Shown here in pieces: positions 1-9,377 of a DNA stretch of 64,000 nt. Origin of the DNA: Streptomyces phaeolivaceus (GTDB lineage Bacteria > Actinomycetota > Actinomycetes > Streptomycetales > Streptomycetaceae); the NCBI RefSeq assembly GCF_009184865.1, contig NZ_CP045096.1, positions 6,014,001 to 6,078,000 on the forward strand, read 5' to 3'. Position numbers and translations under genes: made by a program. Below the pieces are notes generated by a model. The model saw only the letters and a list, made by a program, of their open reading frames with translations, did no database searches and was not told where the DNA came from. How positions within the stretch are numbered: position 1 is the stretch's first letter; each line of letters starts with the position of its first letter.

Positions 1-2
1 GC

Positions 3-1580
3 GCTCTGCCCGTCGCTGCCGACTTCTCGCGTCGGCTGGATGTGGCCGGGATCATCGACCGTTTGTGCCCGGGGCGGGAGACCGCTCACGTAACGCACGG
101 CCAGGTCATCGAGGTACTGGTGGCCAACCGGCTGACCGCGCCCGCACCGTTGTGGCGGGTGGATGACTGGGCACGGGAATGGGCCGTGGAGGACGTCTTC
201 GGTATCGAGCCGGAGTTGCTCAACGACGACCGCCTTGGCCGGGCCCTGGATGCCATCGCCCCGCACCTGCAGGAAATCAGCGACAGCATCGGTGCCCGTG
301 CGATCGGCGAGTTCGGTATCGACGTGGCGACCATGCACTGGGACATGACGTCGATGTCCTTGCACGGCGCCTACCCCGCCGACGATCAGGACGAGGAGTA
401 TCCGCAGGTCAAGCACGGGCATCCCAAGGACCGCAGGTTCGATCTCAAACAGATCCAGACCGGTCTCGCGGTCGCCGGTGACGGCGGGATTCCCCTGCTG
501 TCGAGGGTCATCGACGGAGGCGCCGCGGAGATCTCGCAGATCACCGCCACCATGAACTCCCTGCGCACCATGGCCGGAGCGAAGGACTTCCTGCTGGTCG
601 CCGACTCCAAACTCGTCTCCTATGCCAACGTGAGCGCCCTGATCACCGCGGGAACCGGCTTCATCGCTCCGGCTCCCGCCTCCAAGGTCGACGATGCCGT
701 CCACGCCGCACTCGACCTGGCCAAGGCCACTGTTGTGGACTACGTCCCGGTCCGGGACGAGAACACCCCGGCCCCCAACCGCGAGACCTACCGGGTCCTT
801 GAGGACGTCCATGTCCTGTCCGGGCCGCGCAAGCGCGACCCTCAACTCACGGTGCGCCGGATCCTGGCGCACTCCACCGGCAACGCCCGAGGACAGGCCC
901 GGGCCCGCGAGAAACGCCTGGCCAAGGCCCGCGAGGAGCTGGACAAGCTCCAGCGCGGGGCGGGCGGCCGCTACTACAACACCGCCGCGAAAGTCGCCGC
1001 CCGCATCGGCGTGATCACCAAGACCCGCCGTGTCACCGCCTGCCTGCGCACCGAGATCACCGTCGATGACACCGGCCGCCCCGCCCTGGCCTGGCACTTC
1101 GACGAGGAAGAACTCCAGGCCGAGCAAGCCGTCGACGGCTGGTACGCGTTGCTGACCACCCTCACCCCCGAACAGGCCGATCCCGCCGAAGTCCTGCGAC
1201 GCTACAAGGGCCAGGGCGCCGTCGAGCGCCGCTACAGCGACTTCAAGGGCCCCCTGGCCGTCACGCCGGTCTTCGTGCAGGACAACAAGCGTCTCGCCGC
1301 CCTGGTCACAGTGATCTGCCTGGCACTGCTGCTGTTCTGCCTCATCGAGCGCCAGGTCCGCCGGTCCCTGGGCCCCGAGCAGAAGATGCGCGGCATCTAC
1401 CCGGGCAACCAGGCCATCCGACCGACCGGACGGATGATCCTCTACCACCTCTCCGGCCTCCGTTTGCGGGTTGGCAACGCCACCGACCCGCCCACCATCG
1501 TCGTCAGCCAGGGCGTGCAACTCCATCTGCTCGACCTCCTCGGCCTGGAACCCACACGTCCCCGCTGGCCAGAGACCTGA
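3..1580 (+). CDS. IS1634-type (IS4 superfamily) transposase, 5' end outside window
   Basis: DDE transposase of the IS1634 type that moves its own insertion sequence. The frame is open from base 3 with no start codon that fits the family, so the N-terminus lies left of the window; 525 residues are visible. Recognisable blocks are the N-terminal region ending in LWRVDDWA, the HGHPKDRR / DLKQIQTGL block around the first catalytic Asp, LLVADSKLVS (second Asp), and the C-terminal RRYKGQGAVERRYSDFKGPL block with the catalytic Glu. The coding region looks intact. The stop is about 50 bases from the broken end of an ISAs1-type gene, so this element probably inserted into it. Family call is from recalled motifs, not a search. 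Confidence 0.85.
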   Translation, partial: ALPVAADFSRRLDVAGIIDRLCPGRETAHVTHGQVIEVLVANRLTAPAPLWRVDDWAREWAVEDVFGIEPELLNDDRLGRALDAIAPHLQEISDSIGARAIGEFGIDVATMHWDMTSMSLHGAYPADDQDEEYPQVKHGHPKDRRFDLKQIQTGLAVAGDGGIPLLSRVIDGGAAEISQITATMNSLRTMAGAKDFLLVADSKLVSYANVSALITAGTGFIAPAPASKVDDAVHAALDLAKATVVDYVPVRDENTPAPNRETYRVLEDVHVLSGPRKRDPQLTVRRILAHSTGNARGQARAREKRLAKAREELDKLQRGAGGRYYNTAAKVAARIGVITKTRRVTACLRTEITVDDTGRPALAWHFDEEELQAEQAVDGWYALLTTLTPEQADPAEVLRRYKGQGAVERRYSDFKGPLAVTPVFVQDNKRLAALVTVICLALLLFCLIERQVRRSLGPEQKMRGIYPGNQAIRPTGRMILYHLSGLRLRVGNATDPPTIVVSQGVQLHLLDLLGLEPTRPRWPET

Positions 1581-1631
1581 ACGAGTGACCCGCGAAGTAC
1601 GGAGCTAGTCAGCCACTCCCGTACTGCGGGG

Positions 1632-2652
1632 GAACCTCACATCTCTGACATGGTGGCTGGAATTTTCGATTCCCAAGTGCCCGCGCACGTATCCGCCCAG
1701 ATCAGCGGGGCTGGCCTGGTGGGTATCGAGGCTGGTGACGGCGTAGACCGTCTCCCTGGTCTGCCGCTTGCCGCTCTCCTGGCGGCGCCGGTGGATGCGC
1801 AGGGCCAGCCGGGCTTCCGGGAAGGCGATCCCGCCCAGGTTCGCCGCGATGGCATGGTCTTGACCGAGCGGGACTCCCGTCGCCCGTGCCCGGTCCGGAG
1901 ACGGTGTGCGCTACGGGCCCCTGCTCCCACGGCATGGCCTTGATCTGGGCCGACGCGGTCGGCTGGTTTCCCTTGATCACCGCGATGTAGTGGGCCTTCT
2001 TCTCCTGCACCAGCCAGCGCACCTGGTCCTTGACGCTGTGCAGGTCGTCGAAGGCGACCACAGTGCCGGTCAGATCGAGGGGTTCCAGCAGCGAACGGAA
2101 GGCGGCCGTCTCGTTGGTCTTGGCCCCCACCTCCCGCTGGGCCAGGGTGACGGTGGGGGTGTGGGTGACGGCGGACAGCAGGTGCCGGTGGCGCTGCTGT
2201 CGGTGCGCGGAGCCGGACAGCGCCTTGCCGTCCACCGCGATCGCCGACCGCGGCGCGAAGCCGGTGGTGCCGGCGTCGGTGTGGTCGCGTTCGGCCAGGT
2301 AGACGCCGATCACGGCGTCCAGGGCATCGCCGTCGAGGGCGGCCAGGAGCCGGGTGAGGGTGGCATGGGACGGGGCGCGGCGACGTCCGAGCAGGTGGCG
2401 GCGGATGCCGAGCAGTTCCAGCACCGTGGTGGTGGCGCGCTGTCCCCACTCGGTGATCTCGGTGATGGTCCGGGCGCCGGAGACGACTGCGCAGGCGCAG
2501 ATCAGCAGCAAGCCGGCCAGGGGCCGTCCGCGACGTGAACGCGGGTCGGGTGCGCGCTGGAGGTGGGCGCGCAGGCGGCCGGTGTCGTGCTGGTGGAGGG
2601 GACCCAGTTTCGCCAGTACGGCAGGGACCGGGGAGGATGGAGCGGCAGGCAC
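1632..2652 (-). pseudogene. ISAs1-family transposase, frameshifted and truncated
   Basis: Starts well at ATG 2652 (MPAAPSSPVPAVLAKLG) and carries ISAs1 family blocks: AIAVDGKALSGS (first catalytic Asp), a VVAFDDLHSVKDQ block (second Asp) and HYIAVIKGNQP. Near 1870-1880 the reading frame changes; the C-terminal part (NLGGIAFPEARLALRIHRRR, then ETVYAVTSLD and RGHLGIENSSHHVRDV) is readable only in another minus-strand frame. Homology stops at VRDVRF near 1632, where the neighbouring IS1634-type element begins, so the last 30-40 residues of the family are missing. Clearly non-functional. In the genome it marks the mobile-element edge left of the cluster. Confidence 0.8.
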
Positions 2653-2829
2653 GGGACCTCGATGTGATCATCTGGCGTAGACACCCTGATGATCACCGGT
2701 CTTGTGCCTGTGCTGTTGCCACGTCAACTCCCGCTGGGCGCGGACGATCTACGCGATCCCGGAACTTGCAACCGCCCTGGCATAAGGTCAGTCCACGCCT
2801 CTCGATCAAGCTGGGGGAAGCACCGCCTG

Positions 2830-4194
2830 ATGAGTACCACACAACTCTTCTTCGCCTGCTCGCAGTACGCAGCCGCTACGGTCACTGCGGCTATTCGGGC
2901 GGGGCTCTTCGGGCCGCGCTCCGAGCACCGGCGCATTCTCGTCGCCACCGACCGGTCCACCCTTCCGGAGATTGGCACGCCCCTCGACCGCATGCCCGGA
3001 TTCGAGGCCCTGCGACCGGAATTCGACGACATATGCTCGTGGAACGACTTCATCCAGCCCTTTCATCCGGCGGACTGGTCCCCGCGGGAGCAGGACACGC
3101 TGTTGTGGGAGCGAGCGCTGAGGCGCGCGTGGAATCTCGGTCGCGGACCGGTCGAGATCGCCTGCGAGTCCATTCAGGGCAATCCGTCCAAGGCCGTCGT
3201 GAAGATCTTCACAGACAGCCCCGTTCACGTTTACGCCGATGGCCTGATGAGTTACGGGCCGACACGCAACAAGATCGACCCGCAGCTCGGTACTCGCATC
3301 GAACGACTGCTGTATCTGGATCTTGTGCCAGGGCTTCGGCCATTGCTGCTGACCGAGTTCGGCGTCGATACGGAGATTGTACCAACCGCGACGTTCGCCC
3401 AGGTCCTAGCCGAACTCTCCGACGCGGCTGAAGACTCCGGGCATTCCTCGGAGGGTTTCCCCGCGCTTTTGCTCGGGCAGTACCTGTCCGCAATCGACGT
3501 TCTGACTGCCGACGAGGAACAACAGCTGCACATAAGAATGCTCCAGGGCGCCGCCCGGCTCGGACACAGGTACATCAACTTCAAGCCCCATCCCTCGGCT
3601 CCGCTCAGCTGGTCCCGGGCGTTGGAAGTGGAAGCGGATCGACTCGACGTCGACTTCCGTGTACTGGACAGCCCTGTCCTGGCTGAGGTGCACTACCAGC
3701 GGTTACGTCCGGCCCTTGTCGTCGGCTGCTTCTCCACGGCGTTACTCACTGCCTCCACGCTCTACGGACTTCCGGTGGCCCGGTGCGGAACCGACGTCCT
3801 GCTTGGTCGGCTGGCCCCTTACCAGAACAGCAACCGAGTGCCAGTAACGATTGCAGACGCGCTTCTGCCCGATCTGGAAGATTTGCCAGCCGTCAAGTCG
3901 TGGTCGTTCTCCAAAGCCTGTCAGACGCAAGAAGCGTTGACGGATCTGGTTTCAGCCGTCGGCTTCTCAATGCAGCCGAGTATCTACCCCAGCTTGCGCC
4001 CTGTGGCCGAGGGCTATCTCTCCCGCCACTTGAACGGTCACACGTGGCGCTATTTCAGCCGTCCCCGACTCACCCGTCTCGGGCTTCCCGGCTCGGCGCC
4101 CGCACGGCTCGCATTCATTTCGCGCAACTCAGGTGTACGGCGCGTCGTGCGACGAGCCCGGTCTCTCAACCGAGCGATACTCAGCCGAGACTGA
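2830..4194 (+). CDS. Polysialyltransferase-family glycosyltransferase
   Basis: 454 residues starting MSTTQLFFACSQY. The ATG at 2830 was preferred to upstream starts because the family begins in this way and a GGGGGAA-like ribosome site precedes it. Sequence blocks such as VYADGLMSYGPTRNKIDP, LDLVPGLRPLLLTEFGV, GHRYINFKPHPSAP and VVGCFSTALLTASTLYG match the alpha-2,8-polysialyltransferase-like family that Streptomyces uses for cell-surface sialic- or ulosonic-acid glycopolymers (recalled family knowledge). It contains two in-frame TTA codons (3703 and 3742), so translation should need the bldA tRNA. It stands alone between mobile DNA and the ABC exporter; nothing ties it to the peptide. Donor and acceptor are unknown. 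Confidence 0.7.
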   Translation: MSTTQLFFACSQYAAATVTAAIRAGLFGPRSEHRRILVATDRSTLPEIGTPLDRMPGFEALRPEFDDICSWNDFIQPFHPADWSPREQDTLLWERALRRAWNLGRGPVEIACESIQGNPSKAVVKIFTDSPVHVYADGLMSYGPTRNKIDPQLGTRIERLLYLDLVPGLRPLLLTEFGVDTEIVPTATFAQVLAELSDAAEDSGHSSEGFPALLLGQYLSAIDVLTADEEQQLHIRMLQGAARLGHRYINFKPHPSAPLSWSRALEVEADRLDVDFRVLDSPVLAEVHYQRLRPALVVGCFSTALLTASTLYGLPVARCGTDVLLGRLAPYQNSNRVPVTIADALLPDLEDLPAVKSWSFSKACQTQEALTDLVSAVGFSMQPSIYPSLRPVAEGYLSRHLNGHTWRYFSRPRLTRLGLPGSAPARLAFISRNSGVRRVVRRARSLNRAILSRD

Positions 4195-4633
4195 GGGGCG
4201 GGCGCCGCGGAAGGCTCCGGCCGAGATCCACGCTGATGGAGCTGCAAGTGCTTTGGCGATGTGGCCGGGCCAAGTGCGATGCGTACATGCCTGCCGAGAT
4301 GCCGGAAGATCATCGCCGCCGGGAGGCAGACTTCCGCTGCGCGAGGAGGTGCCTGGGCCGGGCGGCGGGGTCGGCGTTGCTGCGGGCAGGTCCGTCGGCG
4401 CGGCCGCTGCGGCACCGGGAGCGGAGCGAGCCCATCCGGATTGGTTACATCCAGAATGAGTGGTTCGCGAGATTTGACGAGGGGTCGGCATCCTCCGCAA
4501 GGATGAGTGGCGCCCCGGTCCGTCGGTCCCGAGGCTGTCCCGAGAACGGGCGCTGAGTCTGATCTTGGAGCGGAAAACGCCTGGGACGATGGTCCGCAGT
4601 GCCCATCCCATCGTCCCGAGGAGTGCCCCCACC
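4195..4633. other. Intergenic stretch without a recognisable gene
   Basis: About 440 bases between the glycosyltransferase and the ABC gene. Open frames exist on both strands, as expected at this GC content, but none has a ribosome site, a family motif or normal third-position GC bias that I can see. The promoter of the ABC operon must lie here. Confidence 0.5.
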
Positions 4634-5416
4634 ATGACCACCCCCCACTTAGACGCCCCGACCACCGACCGCATCACTGCTGCCGCCGCCCGTGCCACGG
4701 AGCTGACCAAGGTGTATGGGCAGGACGAGACCCAAGTGGTCGCCCTTGACGCCGTCAACGTGGAATTCCAGCCTGCCGAATTCACCGCCATCATGGGCCC
4801 CTCTGGCTCCGGCAAGTCGACCCTCATGCACTGCATGGCGGGCCTCGACACGATTACCAGCGGATCCGCCCGCATCGGCGACACCGAGGTCACGACCCTC
4901 AACGACAAGAAGCTCACCCGACTGCGCCGTGACAAGGTCGGCTTCATCTTCCAGGCCTTCAACCTGCTCCCCACGCTGACCGCTCTGGAGAACATCACCC
5001 TCCCCATGGACATCGCGGGCCGCAAACCCGACCAGCAGTGGCTCGACACGGTCGTCAGCACCGTCGGCCTCGCCGGCCGCCTCAAGCACCGCCCCAACCA
5101 GCTCTCCGGGGGCCAGCAACAACGTGTCGCCGTCGCCCGCGCCCTCGCCGGCCGCCCCGAGATCATGTTCGCCGACGAGCCCACCGGAAACCTCGACTCC
5201 CGGTCCGGCGCGGAAGTCCTCGGCTTTCTCCGCACCTCTGTCCGAGAACTCGGCCAGACCGTCGTCATGGTGACCCACGACCCCGTCGCCGCCTCCTACT
5301 CCGATCGTGTCGTCTTTCTCGCCGACGGTCACATCGTCGACGACATGCACAGCCCCACCGCCGACGCCGTCCTCGACCGCATGAAGCGTTTCGACGCCAA
5401 GGGCCGCACGAGCTGA
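4634..5416 (+). CDS. ABC transporter ATP-binding protein (MacB/LolD type)
   Basis: 260-residue ATPase that would power the FtsX-type permease encoded 41 bases downstream. Walker A GPSGSGKST at about residues 54-62, Q-loop FIFQAFNLLP, signature LSGGQQQRVAVARAL near 157, Walker B IMFADEPTGNLD near 176 and the switch histidine in VMVTHDP are all intact. The start at ATG 4634 (MTTPHLDAP) is chosen because it lies behind a GAGGAG ribosome site; an in-frame ATG at 4565 has none. This type of ATPase with a two-FtsX permease exports peptides, antibiotics or lipids. It sits next to but outside the obvious cluster, so a role in export of the peptide is possible but unproven. Confidence 0.9.
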   Translation: MTTPHLDAPTTDRITAAAARATELTKVYGQDETQVVALDAVNVEFQPAEFTAIMGPSGSGKSTLMHCMAGLDTITSGSARIGDTEVTTLNDKKLTRLRRDKVGFIFQAFNLLPTLTALENITLPMDIAGRKPDQQWLDTVVSTVGLAGRLKHRPNQLSGGQQQRVAVARALAGRPEIMFADEPTGNLDSRSGAEVLGFLRTSVRELGQTVVMVTHDPVAASYSDRVVFLADGHIVDDMHSPTADAVLDRMKRFDAKGRTS

Positions 5417-5457
5417 CCATCGCCGGACACGATCTCCAGGACTGACACATCCACATC

Positions 5458-7977
5458 ATGTTCCGTACCGCTCTGCGCAGCGTGCTCGCGCACAAGGCCC
5501 GGCTGCTGATGACCGTCCTCGCCGTGACGCTCGGCGTGGCCTTCGTCTCCGGCACCCTCGTCTTCACCTCGACCGTCACTGACGCCTACAAGAACAGCTC
5601 CCAGAAGGGCTTGGGCAACGTCGATGTCGCCATCCAGCCCCACAAGAGCGACAACGACAGGAGCAACCCCGGCGAGACCCCCCGGCTCACCCAGCGCCTG
5701 CTCGACCAGGTGGCCGCGGCGCCCGGCGTCGCATCGGTCACCGGCTCCGTGAGCGGCTTCGCAGCGGTCGCGGACAAGCACGGCGGGCTCGTCAGCAAGG
5801 GCGGCTCCTCCGGCGGTGCCAACTACTACCCCGGTGCTGACGGCAAGGACGCCCGCTACCCCATGAAGTCGGGCCAGGCCCCCGCGCGCGCCGGCGATCT
5901 GGCCCTCGACTCCAAGACCGCCGAACGGGCCGGCTACAGGGTCGGCGACATCGTCCGGATCTCCGTCGACGGCCCGGTGCTCCAACAGAAACTCACCGGC
6001 ATCTTCACCACCGATGACGGCAACGTCTCCGCCGGCGGCAGCCTTGCCCTCTTCGACACCGCAACCGCGCAGAAGCTCTACGCCGAGCCCGGACAGTTCG
6101 ACCAGATCGATGTGAAGGCGGCCGAGAACACCTCCCAGAACGCCCTGAAGGCCGACCTGGGCAGAATCCTGCCCGAGGACGCCGAGGCGACCACCGGCAG
6201 GAAGCTCGCCGACGATCAGGCCAAGGACATCGCCGAGTCCATGGACGGCATGACGACCGGCATGCTGGTCTTCGCAGGCGTCGCCCTTTTCGTCAGCATC
6301 TTCATCATCGCCAACACCTTCACCATGCTGGTGGCCCAGCGCACCAAGGAACTCGCCCTGCTGCGCGCCGTGGGTGCCACCCGCCGCCAGGTCACCCGCT
6401 CGGTGCTCATCGAGGCGCTGCTCGTGGGCACGGTAGCGGCAGTAGCCGGTCTGCTGGTGGGCATCGGTATGGGTGCCCTGCTGCGCTCTGTGATGGGCAG
6501 CTCCGGCACGGAGATCCCCGACGGCCCGCTCGTCATTCCGTCGTCCGCCGTCATCGCCTCGCTGGTGGTCGGCACCGTCGTCACCATGCTCGCCGCCTGG
6601 CTGCCCGGTCGCCGCGCCGCGAAGATTCCGCCGATCGCCGCCATGAACAGCGTCCACGCCGTCGCGACCGCACGCTCCTTAGCGGTCCGTAACGCCATCG
6701 GTGGAATCCTCGCCGCCGTCGGTGTTGTGACCAGTGTCCTCGCCAAGGACGAGAGCGTCATGGGCCTGGGCGCCATGTTGCTGGTCATCGGCGTCTTCGT
6801 GCTCACCCCCCTGCTGTCCCGACCCGTGATCGCCGCCGTCGCCCCCCTCCTGAGTGCCTTCGGGATGCCGGGCAAGCTCGCGCGGCAAAACGCGGTCCGC
6901 AACCCGCGTCGCACCGCCGCCACGGCCTCCGCGCTGATGATCGGCCTCACCCTGATCACCGGTCTGACCGTGATCGCCAGCAGCGTGCAGCAGGCCATCG
7001 ACAAGATGGCCGCGGACTCTCTGAAGGCCGACTACGTGGTCGTGATGGCGAGCATGCACGATCTCTCTCCCGACATTGCCGAGAAGCTCGCCGCCACCGC
7101 AGACGTCACCGTCTCCAGCCCGATGCGGCCGGCCCCGGTTTTCATCGGTGACAAGGGCGAGTCACTGACCGGCGTCGATGGCGCGACCATCGGCCGACTC
7201 GTCAAGGCCGACTTCACGGACGGTTCGTTCGCCGGGCTGTCCGGAAAGAAGGTCGTCGTCGACGAGGAGACCGCGAAGAGCCATGGCTGGAAGATCAACT
7301 CCTCTTTCACCGTCACGTACGAGGACGGGCGGCGGGACAGCCTGACGGTCTCGGGCGTCTACGAGGGCACCCAGATGGTCCAGGGGATCATGGTGGACAA
7401 CGCCACCGTCACCCCCCATCTGACCGAGGTCAACGACCGGCAGGTACTGGTGAAGACCGCCTCCGGTGGCAGTGCGGCCACCGAGGAGCGACTGCGCAAG
7501 GCCCTCGGTGACAACCCGGCCATCCAGATCCAGAGCAAGGCCGACATCTCTCGTGAGGTCGCCAAGCTCATCGGCTTGATGCTGAACATCCTTTACGGAC
7601 TGCTCGCCATGGCGGTGATCATCGCGGTGCTCGGTGTCGTCAACACCCTTGCGATGTCCGTCTCCGAACGCCAGCGGGAGATCGGTATGCTGCGCGCGAT
7701 CGGGCTCGGCAGCTCGTCCGTCCAGCGGATGGTCCGCCTGGAGTCGATGATCATTTCGCTCTTCGGCGGACTGCTCGGTGTCGCACTCGGAGTGTTCTTC
7801 GGCTGGGCCGCAGGTGAACTGATCAGCACCGGCATGCCCACGTACGAACTGGCTTTGCCCTGGGGGCGCCTGGCTCTCTTCCTGCTGCTGGCCGCGGTGG
7901 TCGGCATGCTCGCCGCGCTCTGGCCAGCCCGCCGGGCGGCCAGGATGAACATGCTCATGGCCATCAAGGCCGACTGA
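5458..7977 (+). CDS. ABC transporter permease with two FtsX domains
   Basis: 839-residue permease. An N-terminal membrane segment (residues about 15-40, LLMTVLAVTLGVAFVSG) is followed by an extracytoplasmic MacB-like domain, a first FtsX block near 270-385 (VALFVSIFIIANTFTMLVAQRTKELALLRAVGA), a central membrane pair, a second extracytoplasmic domain, and a second FtsX block near 715-835 (VLGVVNTLAMSVSERQREIGMLRAIGL). This double layout is usual for actinobacterial single-chain permeases and pairs with the ATPase just upstream. Residue 408 is a TTA codon (6679-6681), so bldA-dependent translation is likely. No strong ribosome site is visible; translation may be coupled to the ATPase gene. The substrate is unknown. 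Confidence 0.9.
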   Translation: MFRTALRSVLAHKARLLMTVLAVTLGVAFVSGTLVFTSTVTDAYKNSSQKGLGNVDVAIQPHKSDNDRSNPGETPRLTQRLLDQVAAAPGVASVTGSVSGFAAVADKHGGLVSKGGSSGGANYYPGADGKDARYPMKSGQAPARAGDLALDSKTAERAGYRVGDIVRISVDGPVLQQKLTGIFTTDDGNVSAGGSLALFDTATAQKLYAEPGQFDQIDVKAAENTSQNALKADLGRILPEDAEATTGRKLADDQAKDIAESMDGMTTGMLVFAGVALFVSIFIIANTFTMLVAQRTKELALLRAVGATRRQVTRSVLIEALLVGTVAAVAGLLVGIGMGALLRSVMGSSGTEIPDGPLVIPSSAVIASLVVGTVVTMLAAWLPGRRAAKIPPIAAMNSVHAVATARSLAVRNAIGGILAAVGVVTSVLAKDESVMGLGAMLLVIGVFVLTPLLSRPVIAAVAPLLSAFGMPGKLARQNAVRNPRRTAATASALMIGLTLITGLTVIASSVQQAIDKMAADSLKADYVVVMASMHDLSPDIAEKLAATADVTVSSPMRPAPVFIGDKGESLTGVDGATIGRLVKADFTDGSFAGLSGKKVVVDEETAKSHGWKINSSFTVTYEDGRRDSLTVSGVYEGTQMVQGIMVDNATVTPHLTEVNDRQVLVKTASGGSAATEERLRKALGDNPAIQIQSKADISREVAKLIGLMLNILYGLLAMAVIIAVLGVVNTLAMSVSERQREIGMLRAIGLGSSSVQRMVRLESMIISLFGGLLGVALGVFFGWAAGELISTGMPTYELALPWGRLALFLLLAAVVGMLAALWPARRAARMNMLMAIKAD

Positions 7978-8034
7978 ACTGGGGTACGGCGCTCGGAGGC
8001 ACCGTACGGAAGCCCGACCGAATATGTCACCCCC

Positions 8035-8071
8035 CATGCGTCCCGTCGCGTTCGTCCCGGCGGGACGCATG
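8035..8071 (+). terminator. Hairpin terminator after the ABC operon
   Basis: Perfect 11-bp inverted repeat CATGCGTCCCG / CGGGACGCATG with a 15-base loop, 57 bases after the permease stop. There is no clear U-run, which is common in Streptomyces terminators. Confidence 0.55.
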
Positions 8072-8327
8072 TGCTCCACGGACGGAAGCGGGGTGTCCGG
8101 AGAAGGAACCGGCGGAAGAAAACGAGATCCGACTCATGAAGGCCCCTCCGCCCCGGTGTGACGACCGGTGCCCGAGACAGCGAATGGGCAAAGGGATTGT
8201 GCGTGAGGAGAACGACTACGGGGCGGTGCCGGAGGGGCACGATCCGGCGCACCGGTCTCACCAGGTCAGCGAAGATCATGGCGGAGTGGGACGAGGCTGT
8301 GCCGTCGGACCATAGGTCCTGGCCACC

Positions 8328-8549
8328 GTGCTCCGTCTGAGGGCCGCTCTGGCCGCGGATCTCCTCGCCGCGCTGTTCGGCAGCAGTCGCACCGCCATGT
8401 ACCGCATACGTTTGAAGGTCAGGACGTGCTTGAGACCCACGGCATCACCGTGCCGCCGGCGACCGCTCCCTCACCGCCCTCGCACACCTCCAGGCCGGGT
8501 CAGCTCCCTGCGCAACGACCCCAGGCACAACACCAAGTCCACGTGTTGA
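8328..8549 (+). pseudogene. Possible transposase relic (helix-turn-helix fragment)
   Basis: A short stretch reads LAADLLAALFGSSRTAMYRIRL, which resembles the N-terminal helix-turn-helix of IS5-like transposases, and a neighbouring frame continues with VLETHGITVPPATA, as expected for the following linker. No catalytic region follows. The rest of 7978-8773 (796 bases) holds a terminator hairpin and no gene I can support. Assignment is tentative. Confidence 0.3.
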
Positions 8550-8773
8550 TGATCTGCGAGCTCTTGGGGCTTCAGCCGGGAGGCGGTGCGCCGACCCGGT
8601 TCTGATGACGACCGGCCATGGCACCACCGCCTGCACGGCACCGGCCATGGCACGACTCGAAGCCTCTCCGGGTTCGAGGCCGTCGAGGCGGCCTTCTTGC
8701 GACCGCGACCTGGTCCTGCTGATTGCGCGGGCCGCGGACGGAGCGCGAGCAGGAACCATCCACGTCGCCTACT

Positions 8774-9370
8774 TCACCCGTGGCGCAGCCGACGGCGGAA
8801 GGTCGTGCAATCGGCGTACGAGGGCAGCAGGCGCCGACGCTCTGCCTCCGCCAGGGAGGGAGCCTGTTCGTCCTTGGGGGACATCAGCAGAGCCATGTCG
8901 CGGGGCCAGCCAATGGCGAGGTCCGGGTCAAGAGGGTGGATCCCGTGCTCCCGGTCGGGGGCGTATCCCTCGGAACACAAGTAGACGACCGTGGCGTCAT
9001 CGCTCAGTGCGAGAAAACCGTGTCCCAGGCCCTCGGAGAGGTACACCGCGCGGTGGCTCTCGTCGTCGAGGCGGATCGCTTCCCACTGCCTGAAGGTCGG
9101 GGAGCCGGTCCGTACGTCGACGACGACATCCATGACGGCACCACGCACGCACTTGATGTACTTCGCTTGGCCCGGCGGCACGTCCGCGAAGTGAATCCCT
9201 CGCAGTGCGCCCCGGCGGGAGACGGAGTAGTTGGCCTGGGCCAGGGTGAATTCCTCACCCGTGGCGACGGCGAAACCAGGCGCCTGAAACCACTCGTGGA
9301 AGGCTCCCCGGTCGTCGGGAAAGACCTTCGGCTCATGGATCCAGGCGCCCTCAATGGACAGCGGTCGCAT
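8774..9370 (-). CDS. rmlC: dTDP-4-keto-6-deoxyhexose 3,5-epimerase (RmlC type)
   Basis: 198-residue cupin epimerase acting on dTDP-4-keto-6-deoxyglucose. RmlC landmarks: RGALRGIHF with the catalytic His, PPGQAKYIKCVRGAVMDVVVD, GLGHGFLAL, and YLCSEGYAPDREHGIHPLDP with the Tyr region and substrate-binding loop. It lies 7 bases after rmlD at the end of the rmlB-rmlD-rmlC run, so with rmlA (16357) the window has a full dTDP-L-rhamnose set. A second homologue (28315) sits with the amino-sugar genes, so the two probably serve different sugars, or one of them is a 5-only epimerase. Which is which cannot be told by eye. Confidence 0.85.
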   Translation of the reverse strand: MRPLSIEGAWIHEPKVFPDDRGAFHEWFQAPGFAVATGEEFTLAQANYSVSRRGALRGIHFADVPPGQAKYIKCVRGAVMDVVVDVRTGSPTFRQWEAIRLDDESHRAVYLSEGLGHGFLALSDDATVVYLCSEGYAPDREHGIHPLDPDLAIGWPRDMALLMSPKDEQAPSLAEAERRRLLPSYADCTTFRRRLRHG

Positions 9371-9377
9371 GCGGCAT

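Noticed and set aside
4129..5268. 379-codon minus-strand frame across the ABC ATPase gene
   Set aside because: The plus-strand gene has all ABC motifs; the antisense frame has none.
8565..8773. Several short overlapping frames between the ABC operon and rmlC
   Set aside because: No ribosome site or family resemblance; frames are interrupted and repetitive in Arg/Pro.
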